Shown piece after piece: positions 40,503 through 49,679 of a stretch of 64,000 bases of DNA (within the stretch, counting starts at the first letter, position 1; each line of letters begins with the position of its first letter). The position numbers and the translations under genes are program-made. The stretch is from Haliscomenobacteraceae bacterium (GTDB lineage: Bacteria; Bacteroidota; Bacteroidia; Chitinophagales; Saprospiraceae), in assembly GCA_947501115.1 (NCBI GenBank), contig CANMVX010000009.1:43957-107956 (forward strand), given 5' to 3'. Below the pieces are notes generated by a model, which had not been told where the DNA came from, searched no databases, and was given only the letters and a program-made list of their open reading frames with translations.

Positions 40503-41346
40503 CTTATTCATACTTCTTTTTTTAACATTGGGTTGCAAAAAACTTCCCGATTATACTTTATCAAAAGAAAATCCGGAAATCAATAAATCAAGAAAAGCAA
40601 CCATTCTTTCTGCCTTTTTCGGATTGGATAATGCAATGCCCCTAAAATCAATAGGTATTTGGTCTAAAGCACCGGGAAAAGACGGAATGCCATTGGTTTT
40701 TTCACACGAAATAGACCCTGCTACCTTAAATCAACAGGTATTTAAAATAACTACTCAAAAAGGCGACAGGTTAAATGTTGCATTTGCCACTTTTAAACCT
40801 GCCATTGAAGCGTTTGAATTAAGGACCATTTTACTTATTGGTAAATTTGGAAATACACCAGATAATGAACCTAAAGAAGTTGAAATTATTGGCGACTTAA
40901 AAACGAGAGATGGCCAAAATTTAAAGGGGCAAAAGATAATGGTAACCCCTTTGAAAGATGGTCCGTTTATTAGTTATGCTGAATATTTTTCGTTAGCCAA
41001 TGATTATCCTTTCATAGAAAAAGGGGCAGGTTGCGATTGCCCAAAAACTGAAACAAAAACAATTGTCAGAACAGTTTGGGCAGGCGGTGTAAGAGCGCTG
41101 AATGGAAAAGAATTAGGTAAAAGTGAACTTACCTCTTTTACCATTTCAATCATACAAAATGCAGACACCATTAAGGTTCATCCATTTCTTATTGCTGACA
41201 TTGATGATAATGACAATAATATTGACCTATGCATTAAAGTAGAAGGCACACCCATTTTAGTCGAAGTAAATGGAAATATTGCTATTGACCCAAGAGGAGA
41301 CAAAAACTCAAATACAAAATTGAAAATAATTGGACGATGGAAATAA
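40468..41346 (+). CDS. Hypothetical lipoprotein
   Basis: Lipobox LFILLFLTLGCKK after internal Met (MKNSLFILL). Confidence 0.6.
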   Translation: MQANIIRPMKNSLFILLFLTLGCKKLPDYTLSKENPEINKSRKATILSAFFGLDNAMPLKSIGIWSKAPGKDGMPLVFSHEIDPATLNQQVFKITTQKGDRLNVAFATFKPAIEAFELRTILLIGKFGNTPDNEPKEVEIIGDLKTRDGQNLKGQKIMVTPLKDGPFISYAEYFSLANDYPFIEKGAGCDCPKTETKTIVRTVWAGGVRALNGKELGKSELTSFTISIIQNADTIKVHPFLIADIDDNDNNIDLCIKVEGTPILVEVNGNIAIDPRGDKNSNTKLKIIGRWK

Positions 41347-41593
41347 AATCGGCAACTACCTGTATATAATATGAATAAGTATCATTTAATATTGCGGATA
41401 CTGATAAAAGGGAGTCAAAAAAATCCAACACAACATTTTTATAATTTAGAAACACGCTTATTATATTTCAATTTAATCTTATTAAAGTCATAATGCCAAA
41501 AGACCCATTTCATTTTTAAGCGGAGCATCGAACAGTAGATAACAAAAAATTAACTGACTCACTTTAACCCGGAATATCCATAACTAAGCTTTT

Positions 41594-42577
41594 TCATACA
41601 TATAACTTTTTAAGCTTCAACTGATAGGTTTGCAGATAGTTTCGCTTAATCCCGTCTTTTAGAAACGATGCGTCAATCAAATTTTTAACGTTTTCTGTTT
41701 TTGAGACCATCAAGGCTAAAATAGCATTCATTTGTTTCTCTTGGATTCCAGCATAATCTGCCAGCAGTTGAAATTGTTTTGCAACATTACCTTGTCCCAT
41801 TCTTGCTGGAATTAAGCCTTCATTTAAAGCAAAATCTTTATCCTCAATATGTATGCGACTATTTAAAAGATCATAAGCTGGACTCAATTTGAAATCGCCT
41901 AGTGGTGTTTCAATAATTGAAAAGTTCTTTAAATGAGCATCTCCATTTGAAAACAGATAGTTGAAGACCAACAATTTGAATAATTTGAGCGATTCCACTT
42001 TATAGCTTGGCAAATTTTCACGCATGAGTTCAAATAAATCCCAATAACTACCAAGGTATTTATAATCTGCACCGTGGGTTTGTGGACTCTTTCCAGCAAG
42101 AGAGGCGAAATCCTCTTGGGCCAATTTGAGACCACCTGTTACCACGTCAAATCGCTTAGTGATATAGGCTGGATCACCATTTTCAAAAAAGATTAAAGCA
42201 TTCTCTGCTGTTTCAATGCCAAATACTTTTTGGGCAATTTGCATGGTTAAGTGCTCATTCGCAGGCATTTGATCTGCATTTTTTGATCCATTTGGAATTG
42301 GTTTAAATATATGTGTGCCTTGCTCTCCTTCTTTAGTCAAACGGATCTTATTTTTCAATTGAATAAATGAAAATTTTTCCTGTACGCCTGAAATGGATAT
42401 ACGAGTTGCATTGTCTTCAAAAGAATCTTCACCATTTTGATTAGAATGTAAGGAATTATATGGTAGAATATGATTTACCTTACTTCCATTAAATACACGC
42501 TTAATACATGTTCTACTATAGGTAGCAAACCCTGCTGCAAGTGTTCCTGGACACCTATTGATTTCCATTTTAATCAT
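41594..42577 (-). CDS. HipA-like kinase C-terminal subunit (HipT-like)
   Basis: SISGVQEKFSF, THIFKP, KRFD, NGDAHLKNFS, LSPAYDLLNS kinase motifs; separate from the N-subdomain ORF. Confidence 0.85.
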   Translation of the reverse strand: MIKMEINRCPGTLAAGFATYSRTCIKRVFNGSKVNHILPYNSLHSNQNGEDSFEDNATRISISGVQEKFSFIQLKNKIRLTKEGEQGTHIFKPIPNGSKNADQMPANEHLTMQIAQKVFGIETAENALIFFENGDPAYITKRFDVVTGGLKLAQEDFASLAGKSPQTHGADYKYLGSYWDLFELMRENLPSYKVESLKLFKLLVFNYLFSNGDAHLKNFSIIETPLGDFKLSPAYDLLNSRIHIEDKDFALNEGLIPARMGQGNVAKQFQLLADYAGIQEKQMNAILALMVSKTENVKNLIDASFLKDGIKRNYLQTYQLKLKKLYV

Positions 42578-42897
42578 TTCATTTTAATAATATTAACCGC
42601 GCCAATCGTATCACCACCAGCTACTTCCAGTAAAATGCCGAAATAATCATCCAGGTCTATCCGTTTTTTACTGCATAGTAACCTTTTGTTCACCCCTTCT
42701 GGAATCAAATTGAAAAAAAACGGAAATAACGTTGCTGATTGAAATGCTATCTTCGATTTTGGCAGTGTCAAACTAATAGACGGTTTATTGCTATCCTTAA
42801 TCCACTGTTCGTCGTAGCTAAAATTAAAACTCCCGTTATCCAATTGACTCAGCATACCAGCTAATTCGTTTTTATAAAGCACTTGTCCTGATCTCAT
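42574..42897 (-). CDS. HipA N-subdomain protein (HipS-like)
   Basis: GQVLYKNELAGMLSQLDNGSFNFSYDEQWI...ISLTLPKS...FPFFFNLIPEG; 4-bp overlaps with both neighbours. Confidence 0.85.
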   Translation of the reverse strand: MRSGQVLYKNELAGMLSQLDNGSFNFSYDEQWIKDSNKPSISLTLPKSKIAFQSATLFPFFFNLIPEGVNKRLLCSKKRIDLDDYFGILLEVAGGDTIGAVNIIKMK

Positions 42898-43112
42898 AGG
42901 TTATTGAGTTTTTTTACCTGTAAAACCAGTTCCAAACCAAGCACATCAGCGATTTCTTGTAAAGTCCTGTAAGTTGGATTTGCTTTCCCTGCCTCCAACT
43001 GCTTTATTGTCCGAAGTCCGACCCCTGATAAATCTGCTAAATTTTCTTGCGTAATTTTTAGCATTTCTCTTCTTTCTTTTATTTGTTTAATCAATATAGA
43101 AAAGTGCGACAT
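42894..43112 (-). CDS. HipB-like XRE antitoxin
   Basis: IKERREMLKITQENLADLSGVGLRTIKQLEAGKANPTYRTLQEIADVLG. Confidence 0.88.
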   Translation of the reverse strand: MSHFSILIKQIKERREMLKITQENLADLSGVGLRTIKQLEAGKANPTYRTLQEIADVLGLELVLQVKKLNNL

Positions 43113-43186
43113 ATTGCTCTATTTTATACAAAGCTAAACATTTTAGGGTAAAACACAATAATAAGTGATATTTAATGCACTTTTGA

Positions 43187-43261
43187 GGTTTATTATATTG
43201 ATTTACAAAATCATGACCCTATCCGTTTGGGAAAATTGATTTTCGCGATGCTGCACATACC
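43187..43261. repeat. Copy 2 of ~75-bp direct repeat; remnant of a metallophosphoesterase 3' end
   Basis: Minus-strand translation YVQHREN QFSQTDRVMIL* parallels YVQYRENQFFQTDKVMIL* at 36627. Confidence 0.8.
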
Positions 43262-43450
43262 ATTTGTTACAGCCCCTTATATAAAAGGACAGATCTTAAT
43301 GAAGTTAAATACTTTCTTGCAAGAAACGGATTCACTTTGCGGTATCCGAAGTTAAAGGCTTGTTATACGTACCAGAATCGCCCAAAATCAGAAGCTACCG
43401 GGAAGACTTTCGATCAATGTTTTAACAAATAGCGAAAATGGATAAGCTGG

Positions 43451-44113
43451 GTGAGGATTGGTAATTTATGCATGAATTTTCCCATTTTTTGCATGCATTT
43501 CAAAAAAAATCTGTATTTTTGTATTAAAGAAATGAATTTGCTCCGTCAACATATCAAGCAAGGTGAGGTATATCGCCGTTCTGACCTGGAATATTATTCC
43601 ACGGCCATAGATAGGCATTTGGCTCAATTAACCAAAGACGGAACATTGGTAAAATTAAACCAAGGATTGTATTACTCACCAAAGCAATCCAAATTTGGTG
43701 TTGTTCCGCCCGATGACCGCCAAGTAGTAGAACGTTTTCTGAAGGACGAAGATTTTCTATTGGTGTCCCCAAATGCATTCAATTCACTTGGGCTTGGGCT
43801 TACACAGCTTTACAATACAATTTGGGTATATAACCATAAACGAAAAGGCGAATTTCAACTCAACGGAAAGACTTTTGAATTCAAATTGAAATCATCATTT
43901 CCCAAGAATATCACAAGAGAATATTTGCTCGTTGATTTATTAAACAATTTGGATAACCTAGCAGAAGACCAAACACAAGCTTTAGATAAATTACCAAATA
44001 ATGTACGTAGCTTTAATGCTGATGCTTTGATGAAGGCTACTCAACAATATGGAACAGGCAAAACAAAGCGCACTTTAAAATCAATAGTTAGAAACGTACT
44101 TCAGCAGGCTTGA
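43451..44113 (+). CDS. DUF6088/AbiEi-like antitoxin
   Basis: MNLLRQHIKQGEVYRRSDLEYYSTAIDRHLAQLTKDGTLVKLNQGLYYSPKQSKFGVVPPDDRQVVERFL; likely start at internal Met. Confidence 0.75.
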   Translation: MRIGNLCMNFPIFCMHFKKNLYFCIKEMNLLRQHIKQGEVYRRSDLEYYSTAIDRHLAQLTKDGTLVKLNQGLYYSPKQSKFGVVPPDDRQVVERFLKDEDFLLVSPNAFNSLGLGLTQLYNTIWVYNHKRKGEFQLNGKTFEFKLKSSFPKNITREYLLVDLLNNLDNLAEDQTQALDKLPNNVRSFNADALMKATQQYGTGKTKRTLKSIVRNVLQQA

Positions 44114-44335
44114 TTTCATACATAACGACACTGAATTCAAAATAACCTTGAAGAACAATCAAAAAAAACTTTCCTGGCTTTTGATTATCTAAATTTCTTA
44201 GTTGAAAAACAAACAACCCAAACTACGTTCCGTCTAGAAAAGCAAGATAAAGAAATCAAAATTTTGAAAAAACTATTAATTGTGACCTTGGGATTTGTCA
44301 TCATTAGTATAATTTTAAATTTCGTGTTTAAATAG
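44112..44335 (+). pseudogene. Residual N-terminus of an AbiEii-like toxin joined to a small TM-tailed fragment
   Basis: GATTTCATACATAACGACACTGAATTC reads DFIHNDTEFK overlapping the antitoxin stop; a shifted frame then reads EEQSKKTFLAFDYLNFLVEKQ...KILKKLLIVTLGFVIISIILNFVFK*. Confidence 0.4.
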
Positions 44336-44609
44336 TTATCGCCTTTGCCTGTTTATTCTGGGTGAAGGCGGGCCATGCACTAATATCCAGAGGTTAATTC
44401 CGGAACAAAATGAATATGCCAAGTACTTTTATCGCGGGAAAATGGTTTAAAAGGAGCTAGACCAAAAATACTTTCATTTTTGACCCTATTTGGCAGAACT
44501 ATTTTTGTTTGAGTGAGGTAAGTGTCTAAATATAGCTTAACTTTGCGTAGTTTCCAAAGGGAATATAAATTATAATGTATGAAAATATTCCTTTTATAAT
44601 ACCTAGCCT

Positions 44610-44858
44610 ATGAAATTTGGATTTCGAATACCCTCTTTAACGAAAAGAATCGCTGCCCGCACTTCCATAAAGCGAATTATCAGGCATAATCTCGGATTTA
44701 AAGCACCGAAGGGTTTAGGTATTTTAACGGACCCGGAGAAAGCCATTTACAATAAAGTGTATAATAAAACGAGCAAAGGGTGTCTCGTTATATTTGTTTG
44801 CTTCATTGGGTCCCAAAGTATTATGGCCTATTTTGTATGGAAAATGCTGATGGGTTAA
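44610..44858 (+). CDS. Small hypothetical protein
   Basis: ORF 82 aa MKFGFRIPSLTKRIAARTSIKRIIRHNLGFKAPKG, basic N-terminus, hydrophobic C-terminus. Confidence 0.5.
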   Translation: MKFGFRIPSLTKRIAARTSIKRIIRHNLGFKAPKGLGILTDPEKAIYNKVYNKTSKGCLVIFVCFIGSQSIMAYFVWKMLMG

Positions 44859-44999
44859 TACCCTACTCATGCATGTAAGACGGACAGACAATGGCTTTTA
44901 AAAAGGCAGTACCAATGACATTCAAATTTTTTGACCCGTTTTCACCCATTTTCATTTAACTTCGTTTAAATTACCATCTAAATCAAATGATTAAATGAT

Positions 45000-45659
45000 T
45001 TGTCCATGTCCGGAGTGAATGAAAAAAAACAGGTAAAATCAAAAAAGCGGGTAGCTGACCATGGGGAAGTATTTACCAACGAAAGGGAGGTAAACGCTAT
45101 GCTGGATTTGGTGAAGCATGAAACGGAACGCATTGACTCCCGATTTCTTGAACCCGCTTGTGGCAATGGTAACTTTTTAGCAGAAGTGCTGCGAAGGAAA
45201 CTCAAGGTGGTTGATCAGCGATATGGCAATAACCAAATGGATTGGGAACGATATGCCGTGATCGCCGTTTCCAGTATTTACGGGGTAGATATTCTGGAGG
45301 ATAATGCGAAGGAATGTAGAGAGCGTCTCTATATTATATTTGACGATTTTTATACCGCGCTTTTTATGGACAAATGCAAAGAAGAATGCAGGCGAAGCAT
45401 TCGATTCCTCTTTGATAGAAATATTCTTTGGGGTGATGCATTAGACTTTACCAACCCCTCGACGAAGCAACCTATTGTGTTTTCAGAATGGAGTGCGGTA
45501 AATGGCTCCATGTTGAAAAGAAGAGATTATATGTTTAAATTTTTAGTTGAAAAATCGCACCAATTCTCCCTATTTAATGACGAAGGGAATCCCGCTGCCA
45601 TTGACGAACCTGTGAAGGATTTTCCGCTAATTCATTTCCTAAAACTGTCTGAACAATGA
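45000..45659 (+). CDS. N6-adenine methylase-like protein lacking motif IV
   Basis: GEVFTNEREVNAMLDL; SAM motif FLEPACGNGNFLAEVLRRK; no NPPY in the ORF. Confidence 0.75.
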   Translation: MSMSGVNEKKQVKSKKRVADHGEVFTNEREVNAMLDLVKHETERIDSRFLEPACGNGNFLAEVLRRKLKVVDQRYGNNQMDWERYAVIAVSSIYGVDILEDNAKECRERLYIIFDDFYTALFMDKCKEECRRSIRFLFDRNILWGDALDFTNPSTKQPIVFSEWSAVNGSMLKRRDYMFKFLVEKSHQFSLFNDEGNPAAIDEPVKDFPLIHFLKLSEQ

Positions 45660-45682
45660 TTTTTATGATTAAATGATTTATT

Positions 45683-45814
45683 ATGATAAATGAAGAATAC
45701 AAATACTCCGAACAGGAAGTTATTAATCAAAGAGCTTTGGAATTTGAAATGTCGTCACAAGGGATTGACTATTTGAAGGCTTATGATTTAGATTCAAACA
45801 AAAAATCAAGATAA
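45683..45814 (+). pseudogene. GxxExxY-family remnant with internal deletion
   Basis: MINEEYKYSEQEVINQRALEFEMSSQGIDYLKAYDLDSNKKSR*. Confidence 0.45.
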
Positions 45815-45826
45815 TCCAGGAATCAG

Positions 45827-47353
45827 ATGAATCACAGTTCAGACAGCTATAATCCCGACGTACTCTCCTGCCTCGCCAATCTGAGCAATGACGAAGTATT
45901 TACGCCACCCAATCTGGTAAATGATATACTCGATTTGCTTCCACGGGAACTTTGGAGCGATCCTAAGGCAAAATTCCTGGATCCTGTATCCAAAAGTGGG
46001 GTGTTTTTACGGGAAATGGCGAAGCGGCTTATGAAAGGTCTGGAAGCACAAATACCTGACAAACAGGAACGTATCAATCATATTTTTACTCAACAGTTGT
46101 ATGGTATTGCTATCACTGAACTCACCAGTTTACTGAGCCGACGAAGCGTTTATTGCTCTAAAATAGCGAATGGAAAATACTCCATTTGCGAAGCATTCGC
46201 CACCGAACAAGGCAATATTCTTTATGAACGATTGCAGCACACCTGGCATAATGGAAAATGTACCTATTGTGGGGCAAGCCAGGAAGTATATGACCGGGAA
46301 GATGTCCTGGAAACATACGCTTATCATTTTATTCACACAGATCAGCCAGAAAAAATATTTAATATGAAATTTGACGTTATCGTGGGTAATCCACCTTATC
46401 AATTGAGCGACGGGGGCTTTGGAAAGAGTGCAGTTCCTTTATACAATAAATTTGTTGAACAAGCTAAAAAGTTAAATCCAAAATATCTTGTAATGATTAT
46501 TCCGGCTAGGTGGTTTGGTGGAGGAAGAGGCTTAGATGATTTTAGAGATACCATGCTTAATGATAAGCAACTTCGAGTAATTGTAGATTTTGAAGATTCT
46601 ACACAGATATTTCCTGGAGTCAGTATTGCAGGTGGGGTCTGTTATTTTATGTGGGAAAAGGGAAGTACAGGTGATTCTAAGTTAATAAGTATTCATAAGA
46701 ATCAGCGTTTTGAGTCAACTAGGAAATTAAATGAATTTCCCAAGTTCATTAGAAACAATAATTCTATTCCTATATTAAGAAAAATATCTACGTTTAACGA
46801 GATAAACATGGATAGTAAAGTTTCATCATATAGACCTTTTGGTTTAAGAACTTATATAAAACCACAAACGACTGGAGATATTAAATTATATTGGCAAGGA
46901 GGTATAGGTCCTTATGCTAGTGAGGAAATTATTGTTGGTAGAGGAATGATAAACAAATGGAAAGTAATTTCATCACGCTCAGGCCATGAACATGCAGGAA
47001 ACCCAAGTCAAGATGGTCTAAGAAGGGTATTATCAAAAATCGACATACTTCCTCCTGGAATGATTTGCACTGAAACATACTTAGTTATTGGCAGCTACAA
47101 TAGCCAATTAGAAGCTCAAAACTTGGTTACTTACATGAAGTCTAAGTTCTTTCGTTTCTTACTGTCACAGCTAATGTATTCGCATAGTATTACAAAAGAT
47201 ACTTATTCTTTAATTCCAGTGTTGGATATGACGCATGTCTGGACAGACGAAAAACTTTACAAAAAATATGACTTAACGGATGAGGAAATTTCATTTATTG
47301 AGAGTATGATTCGTCCAATGGATTTGTCTCAAAATGAGGAAATAGATGAGTAA
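45827..47353 (+). CDS. Eco57I-like restriction-modification methylase
   Basis: FTPPNLVNDILDLLP, KFLDPVSKSGVFLREMAKRL, FDVIVGNPPYQLSDGG, MIIPARWF. Confidence 0.85.
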   Translation: MNHSSDSYNPDVLSCLANLSNDEVFTPPNLVNDILDLLPRELWSDPKAKFLDPVSKSGVFLREMAKRLMKGLEAQIPDKQERINHIFTQQLYGIAITELTSLLSRRSVYCSKIANGKYSICEAFATEQGNILYERLQHTWHNGKCTYCGASQEVYDREDVLETYAYHFIHTDQPEKIFNMKFDVIVGNPPYQLSDGGFGKSAVPLYNKFVEQAKKLNPKYLVMIIPARWFGGGRGLDDFRDTMLNDKQLRVIVDFEDSTQIFPGVSIAGGVCYFMWEKGSTGDSKLISIHKNQRFESTRKLNEFPKFIRNNNSIPILRKISTFNEINMDSKVSSYRPFGLRTYIKPQTTGDIKLYWQGGIGPYASEEIIVGRGMINKWKVISSRSGHEHAGNPSQDGLRRVLSKIDILPPGMICTETYLVIGSYNSQLEAQNLVTYMKSKFFRFLLSQLMYSHSITKDTYSLIPVLDMTHVWTDEKLYKKYDLTDEEISFIESMIRPMDLSQNEEIDE

Positions 47354-47522
47354 AAATGAATTTCTGCTACCCGAAGAGCCATTTTCCTCTAAAATTAAGC
47401 TACTTATTGAGCAGAATTGCCAACAAGTAGTTGTTGCCCTTAATACTACCCTATCGGCTACCCTTGACGAACCTGTTAAGGATTTTCCGCTGATTCATTA
47501 CTTAAAATGGTCTGAACAATGA
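47346..47522 (+). pseudogene. Chimeric 58-aa ORF joining an MSKNEF start to a duplicated methylase 3' end
   Basis: MSKNEFLLPEEPFSSKIKLLIEQNCQQVVVALNTTLSATLDEPVKDFPLIHYLKWSEQ*; tail matches IDEPVKDFPLIHFLKLSEQ* at 45601-45659. Confidence 0.55.
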
Positions 47523-47545
47523 TTTTTTTGATTAAATGATTTATT

Positions 47546-47644
47546 ATGAAAAAGGAAGAATTCAAATACTCGGAATTAACTTCTAAAATAATGGGCTGTG
47601 CAATGACGGTGCATTCAGAATCATGCCATAAAAATAGCCCATAA
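47546..47644 (+). pseudogene. Second GxxExxY-family N-terminal remnant
   Basis: MKKEEFKYSELTSKIMGCAMTVHSESCHKNSP*. Confidence 0.5.
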
Positions 47645-47722
47645 ATTAAAAGAAATGAACAATGGAAAGACACTGGTTGTGTGAAAAACAGTACAACTGA
47701 AAAGTACATAATTTAAAAAACA

Positions 47723-48568
47723 TTGGGAATGAGTAAGCAGACTGAAATAAAAATATTTGACGACAAGCAAGTACGCACACTTTGGGATAGTGAGCAAGAG
47801 AAATGGTTTATCGCTATTGTTGATGTCATTGCCTTACTTACAGAAAGTCCTAACCCTCAAGTATATTGGCGGGTAATGAAAAAAAGACTATTAGATGAGG
47901 GTAATGAAACCGTTACAAATTGTAACGGTTTGAAAATGCTTGCCGCCGATGGTAAAATGCGTATGACCGATGTAGCTGATACTGAGCAATTATTCAGGCT
48001 TATTCAATCCATTCCTTCCCCCAAAGCAGAGCCTTTCAAACTTTGGCTTGCACAAGTAGCTGCCGAACGATTGGACGAAATGCAAGACCCTGAACTGAGT
48101 ATTGACAGAGCCCTGGAACAATATTTAAAACTAGGCTATACAGAAAGCTGGATTAACCAACGGCTAAAAAGTATTGAAATACGCAAAGAACTAACAGATG
48201 AATGGAAAAGCAGGGGTTTAAAAGAAGGACAGCAATTTGCCACTTTAACTGATATTATAACTAAGGCCTGGGCAGGTAAAACCACCAAAGAATACAAGGT
48301 TTTTAAAGGCTTGAAAAAAGAAAATCTTCGAGATAATATGACCAATACGGAACTGATATTGAATATGCTGGCAGAAGCATCTACCAAAGATATTTCGGCA
48401 GCTGTGGAACCTAAAGATTTTGAAGAAAGTAAAAATGTGGCGCAACAAGGTGGTAATGTAGCCCGGGTAGCCCTCAAAGAATTAGAGTCAAAAACAGGAA
48501 AAAAGGTAGTGAGTACATCCAATGCAAAAGGGGCATTAGCCTTAGAAAAAGCCAAAAAGGATGAGTAA
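47723..48568 (+). CDS. Bro-N domain protein
   Basis: KIFDDKQVRTLWDSEQEKWFIAIVDVIALLTES...VADTEQLFRLIQSIPSPKAEPFKLWLAQVA. Confidence 0.88.
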   Translation: MGMSKQTEIKIFDDKQVRTLWDSEQEKWFIAIVDVIALLTESPNPQVYWRVMKKRLLDEGNETVTNCNGLKMLAADGKMRMTDVADTEQLFRLIQSIPSPKAEPFKLWLAQVAAERLDEMQDPELSIDRALEQYLKLGYTESWINQRLKSIEIRKELTDEWKSRGLKEGQQFATLTDIITKAWAGKTTKEYKVFKGLKKENLRDNMTNTELILNMLAEASTKDISAAVEPKDFEESKNVAQQGGNVARVALKELESKTGKKVVSTSNAKGALALEKAKKDE

Positions 48569-48665
48569 AAAAGAATTTTTTCCACCCCTGCAGTCCACCA
48601 GTTCCAACATAAATGCTTATGAGATGATAGGCCTTCCTACGCATAAGCGTTTGCTTAAGATCTAA
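48561..48665 (+). pseudogene. Truncated 5' copy of the GIY-YIG/helicase gene
   Basis: MSKKEFFPPLQSTSSNINAYEMIGLPTHKRLLKI* versus MSKKEFFPPRPTTNPTIYAYELVGVSTHKGQIKI at 49672. Confidence 0.75.
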
Positions 48666-48677
48666 TAAGATAACACG

Positions 48678-49679
48678 ATGACTGAATCTTCAAACCTACT
48701 GATTTACCAAACGCAAGACGGCAGCACCAAAATACAAGTGCAACTCACAGACAACACTGTTTGGCTCACCCAGGCCGATATGGTAGAGCTGTTTCAAACG
48801 ACCAAACAAAACATTAGCCTTCATATCAAAAACATCTTTGAAGAAGGAGAATTGGACGAAAATTCAGTTGTCAAGGAATACTTGACAACTGCCGCCGATG
48901 GTAAAAACTACCGCACTAAAGGCTACAACCTCGATGTGATTATCTCGGTTGGCTATCGGGTAAAATCCTTGCGGGGTACTCAGTTCCGAATATGGGCTAC
49001 TGAACGTTTGAGGGAGTACCTAATTAAAGGATTTACCATGAACGATGATCTGTTAAAAAAGGGCGGGGGGTACTTTGACGAATTGCTCGACCGCATCAGA
49101 GACATTCGTTCGTCTGAAAAGGTCTTTTACCGGAAGGTACTGGAAATCTATTCCACCAGCGTAGATTATGATGCACGGGCAAGTATCACCCAACAATTCT
49201 TTCAAACGGTCCAAAACAAGTTACATTGGGCGACGCATGGACATACCGCAGCCGAGCTTATCTTTCAGCGTGCCAACGCCCAGCTACCTTTCATGGGACT
49301 TAAAGCATTTAAAGGTAAAATGCCCACCAAACAGGAAATCGGGGTGGCCAAAAACTATTTGTCAGAAGAAGAATTGGCCGTGCTGAACCGACTGGTTTCT
49401 GCCTATCTGGACATTGCAGAAATCAACGCCATGCAACGCAAACCCATGCACATGAAAGACTGGATAGCTGTGCTGGATGGTTTCATAAAGATGAGCATGC
49501 AAGACGTACTGACCCATGCGGGTACCATCTCAGCAGAAATAGCCCAACAGAAAGCATTGGCAGAATACGAAAGCTACAAGGGCAAATTGGCCAATGAATT
49601 ATCGGAAGTAGAAAAGCAGTTCATCGCCAGCATTGAGCAAGCCGAAAAGCAGGTAAAAAAATTGAAAAAGGATGAGTAA
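48678..49679 (+). CDS. RhuM-family protein
   Basis: LLIYQTQDGSTKIQVQLTDNTVWLTQADMVELFQTTKQNISLHIKNIFEEGEL...ISVGYRVKSLRGTQFRIWATERL. Confidence 0.9.
   Translation: MTESSNLLIYQTQDGSTKIQVQLTDNTVWLTQADMVELFQTTKQNISLHIKNIFEEGELDENSVVKEYLTTAADGKNYRTKGYNLDVIISVGYRVKSLRGTQFRIWATERLREYLIKGFTMNDDLLKKGGGYFDELLDRIRDIRSSEKVFYRKVLEIYSTSVDYDARASITQQFFQTVQNKLHWATHGHTAAELIFQRANAQLPFMGLKAFKGKMPTKQEIGVAKNYLSEEELAVLNRLVSAYLDIAEINAMQRKPMHMKDWIAVLDGFIKMSMQDVLTHAGTISAEIAQQKALAEYESYKGKLANELSEVEKQFIASIEQAEKQVKKLKKDE

Noticed and set aside
43262-43437. Fragment frame KRTDLNEVKYFLARNGFTLRYPKLKACYTYQNRPKSEATGKTFDQCFNK*
   Set aside because: Could be a gene remnant, but I cannot link it to any family.
48136-48585. Minus-strand 149-aa ORF
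   Set aside because: Fully antisense to the well-supported Bro-N gene.
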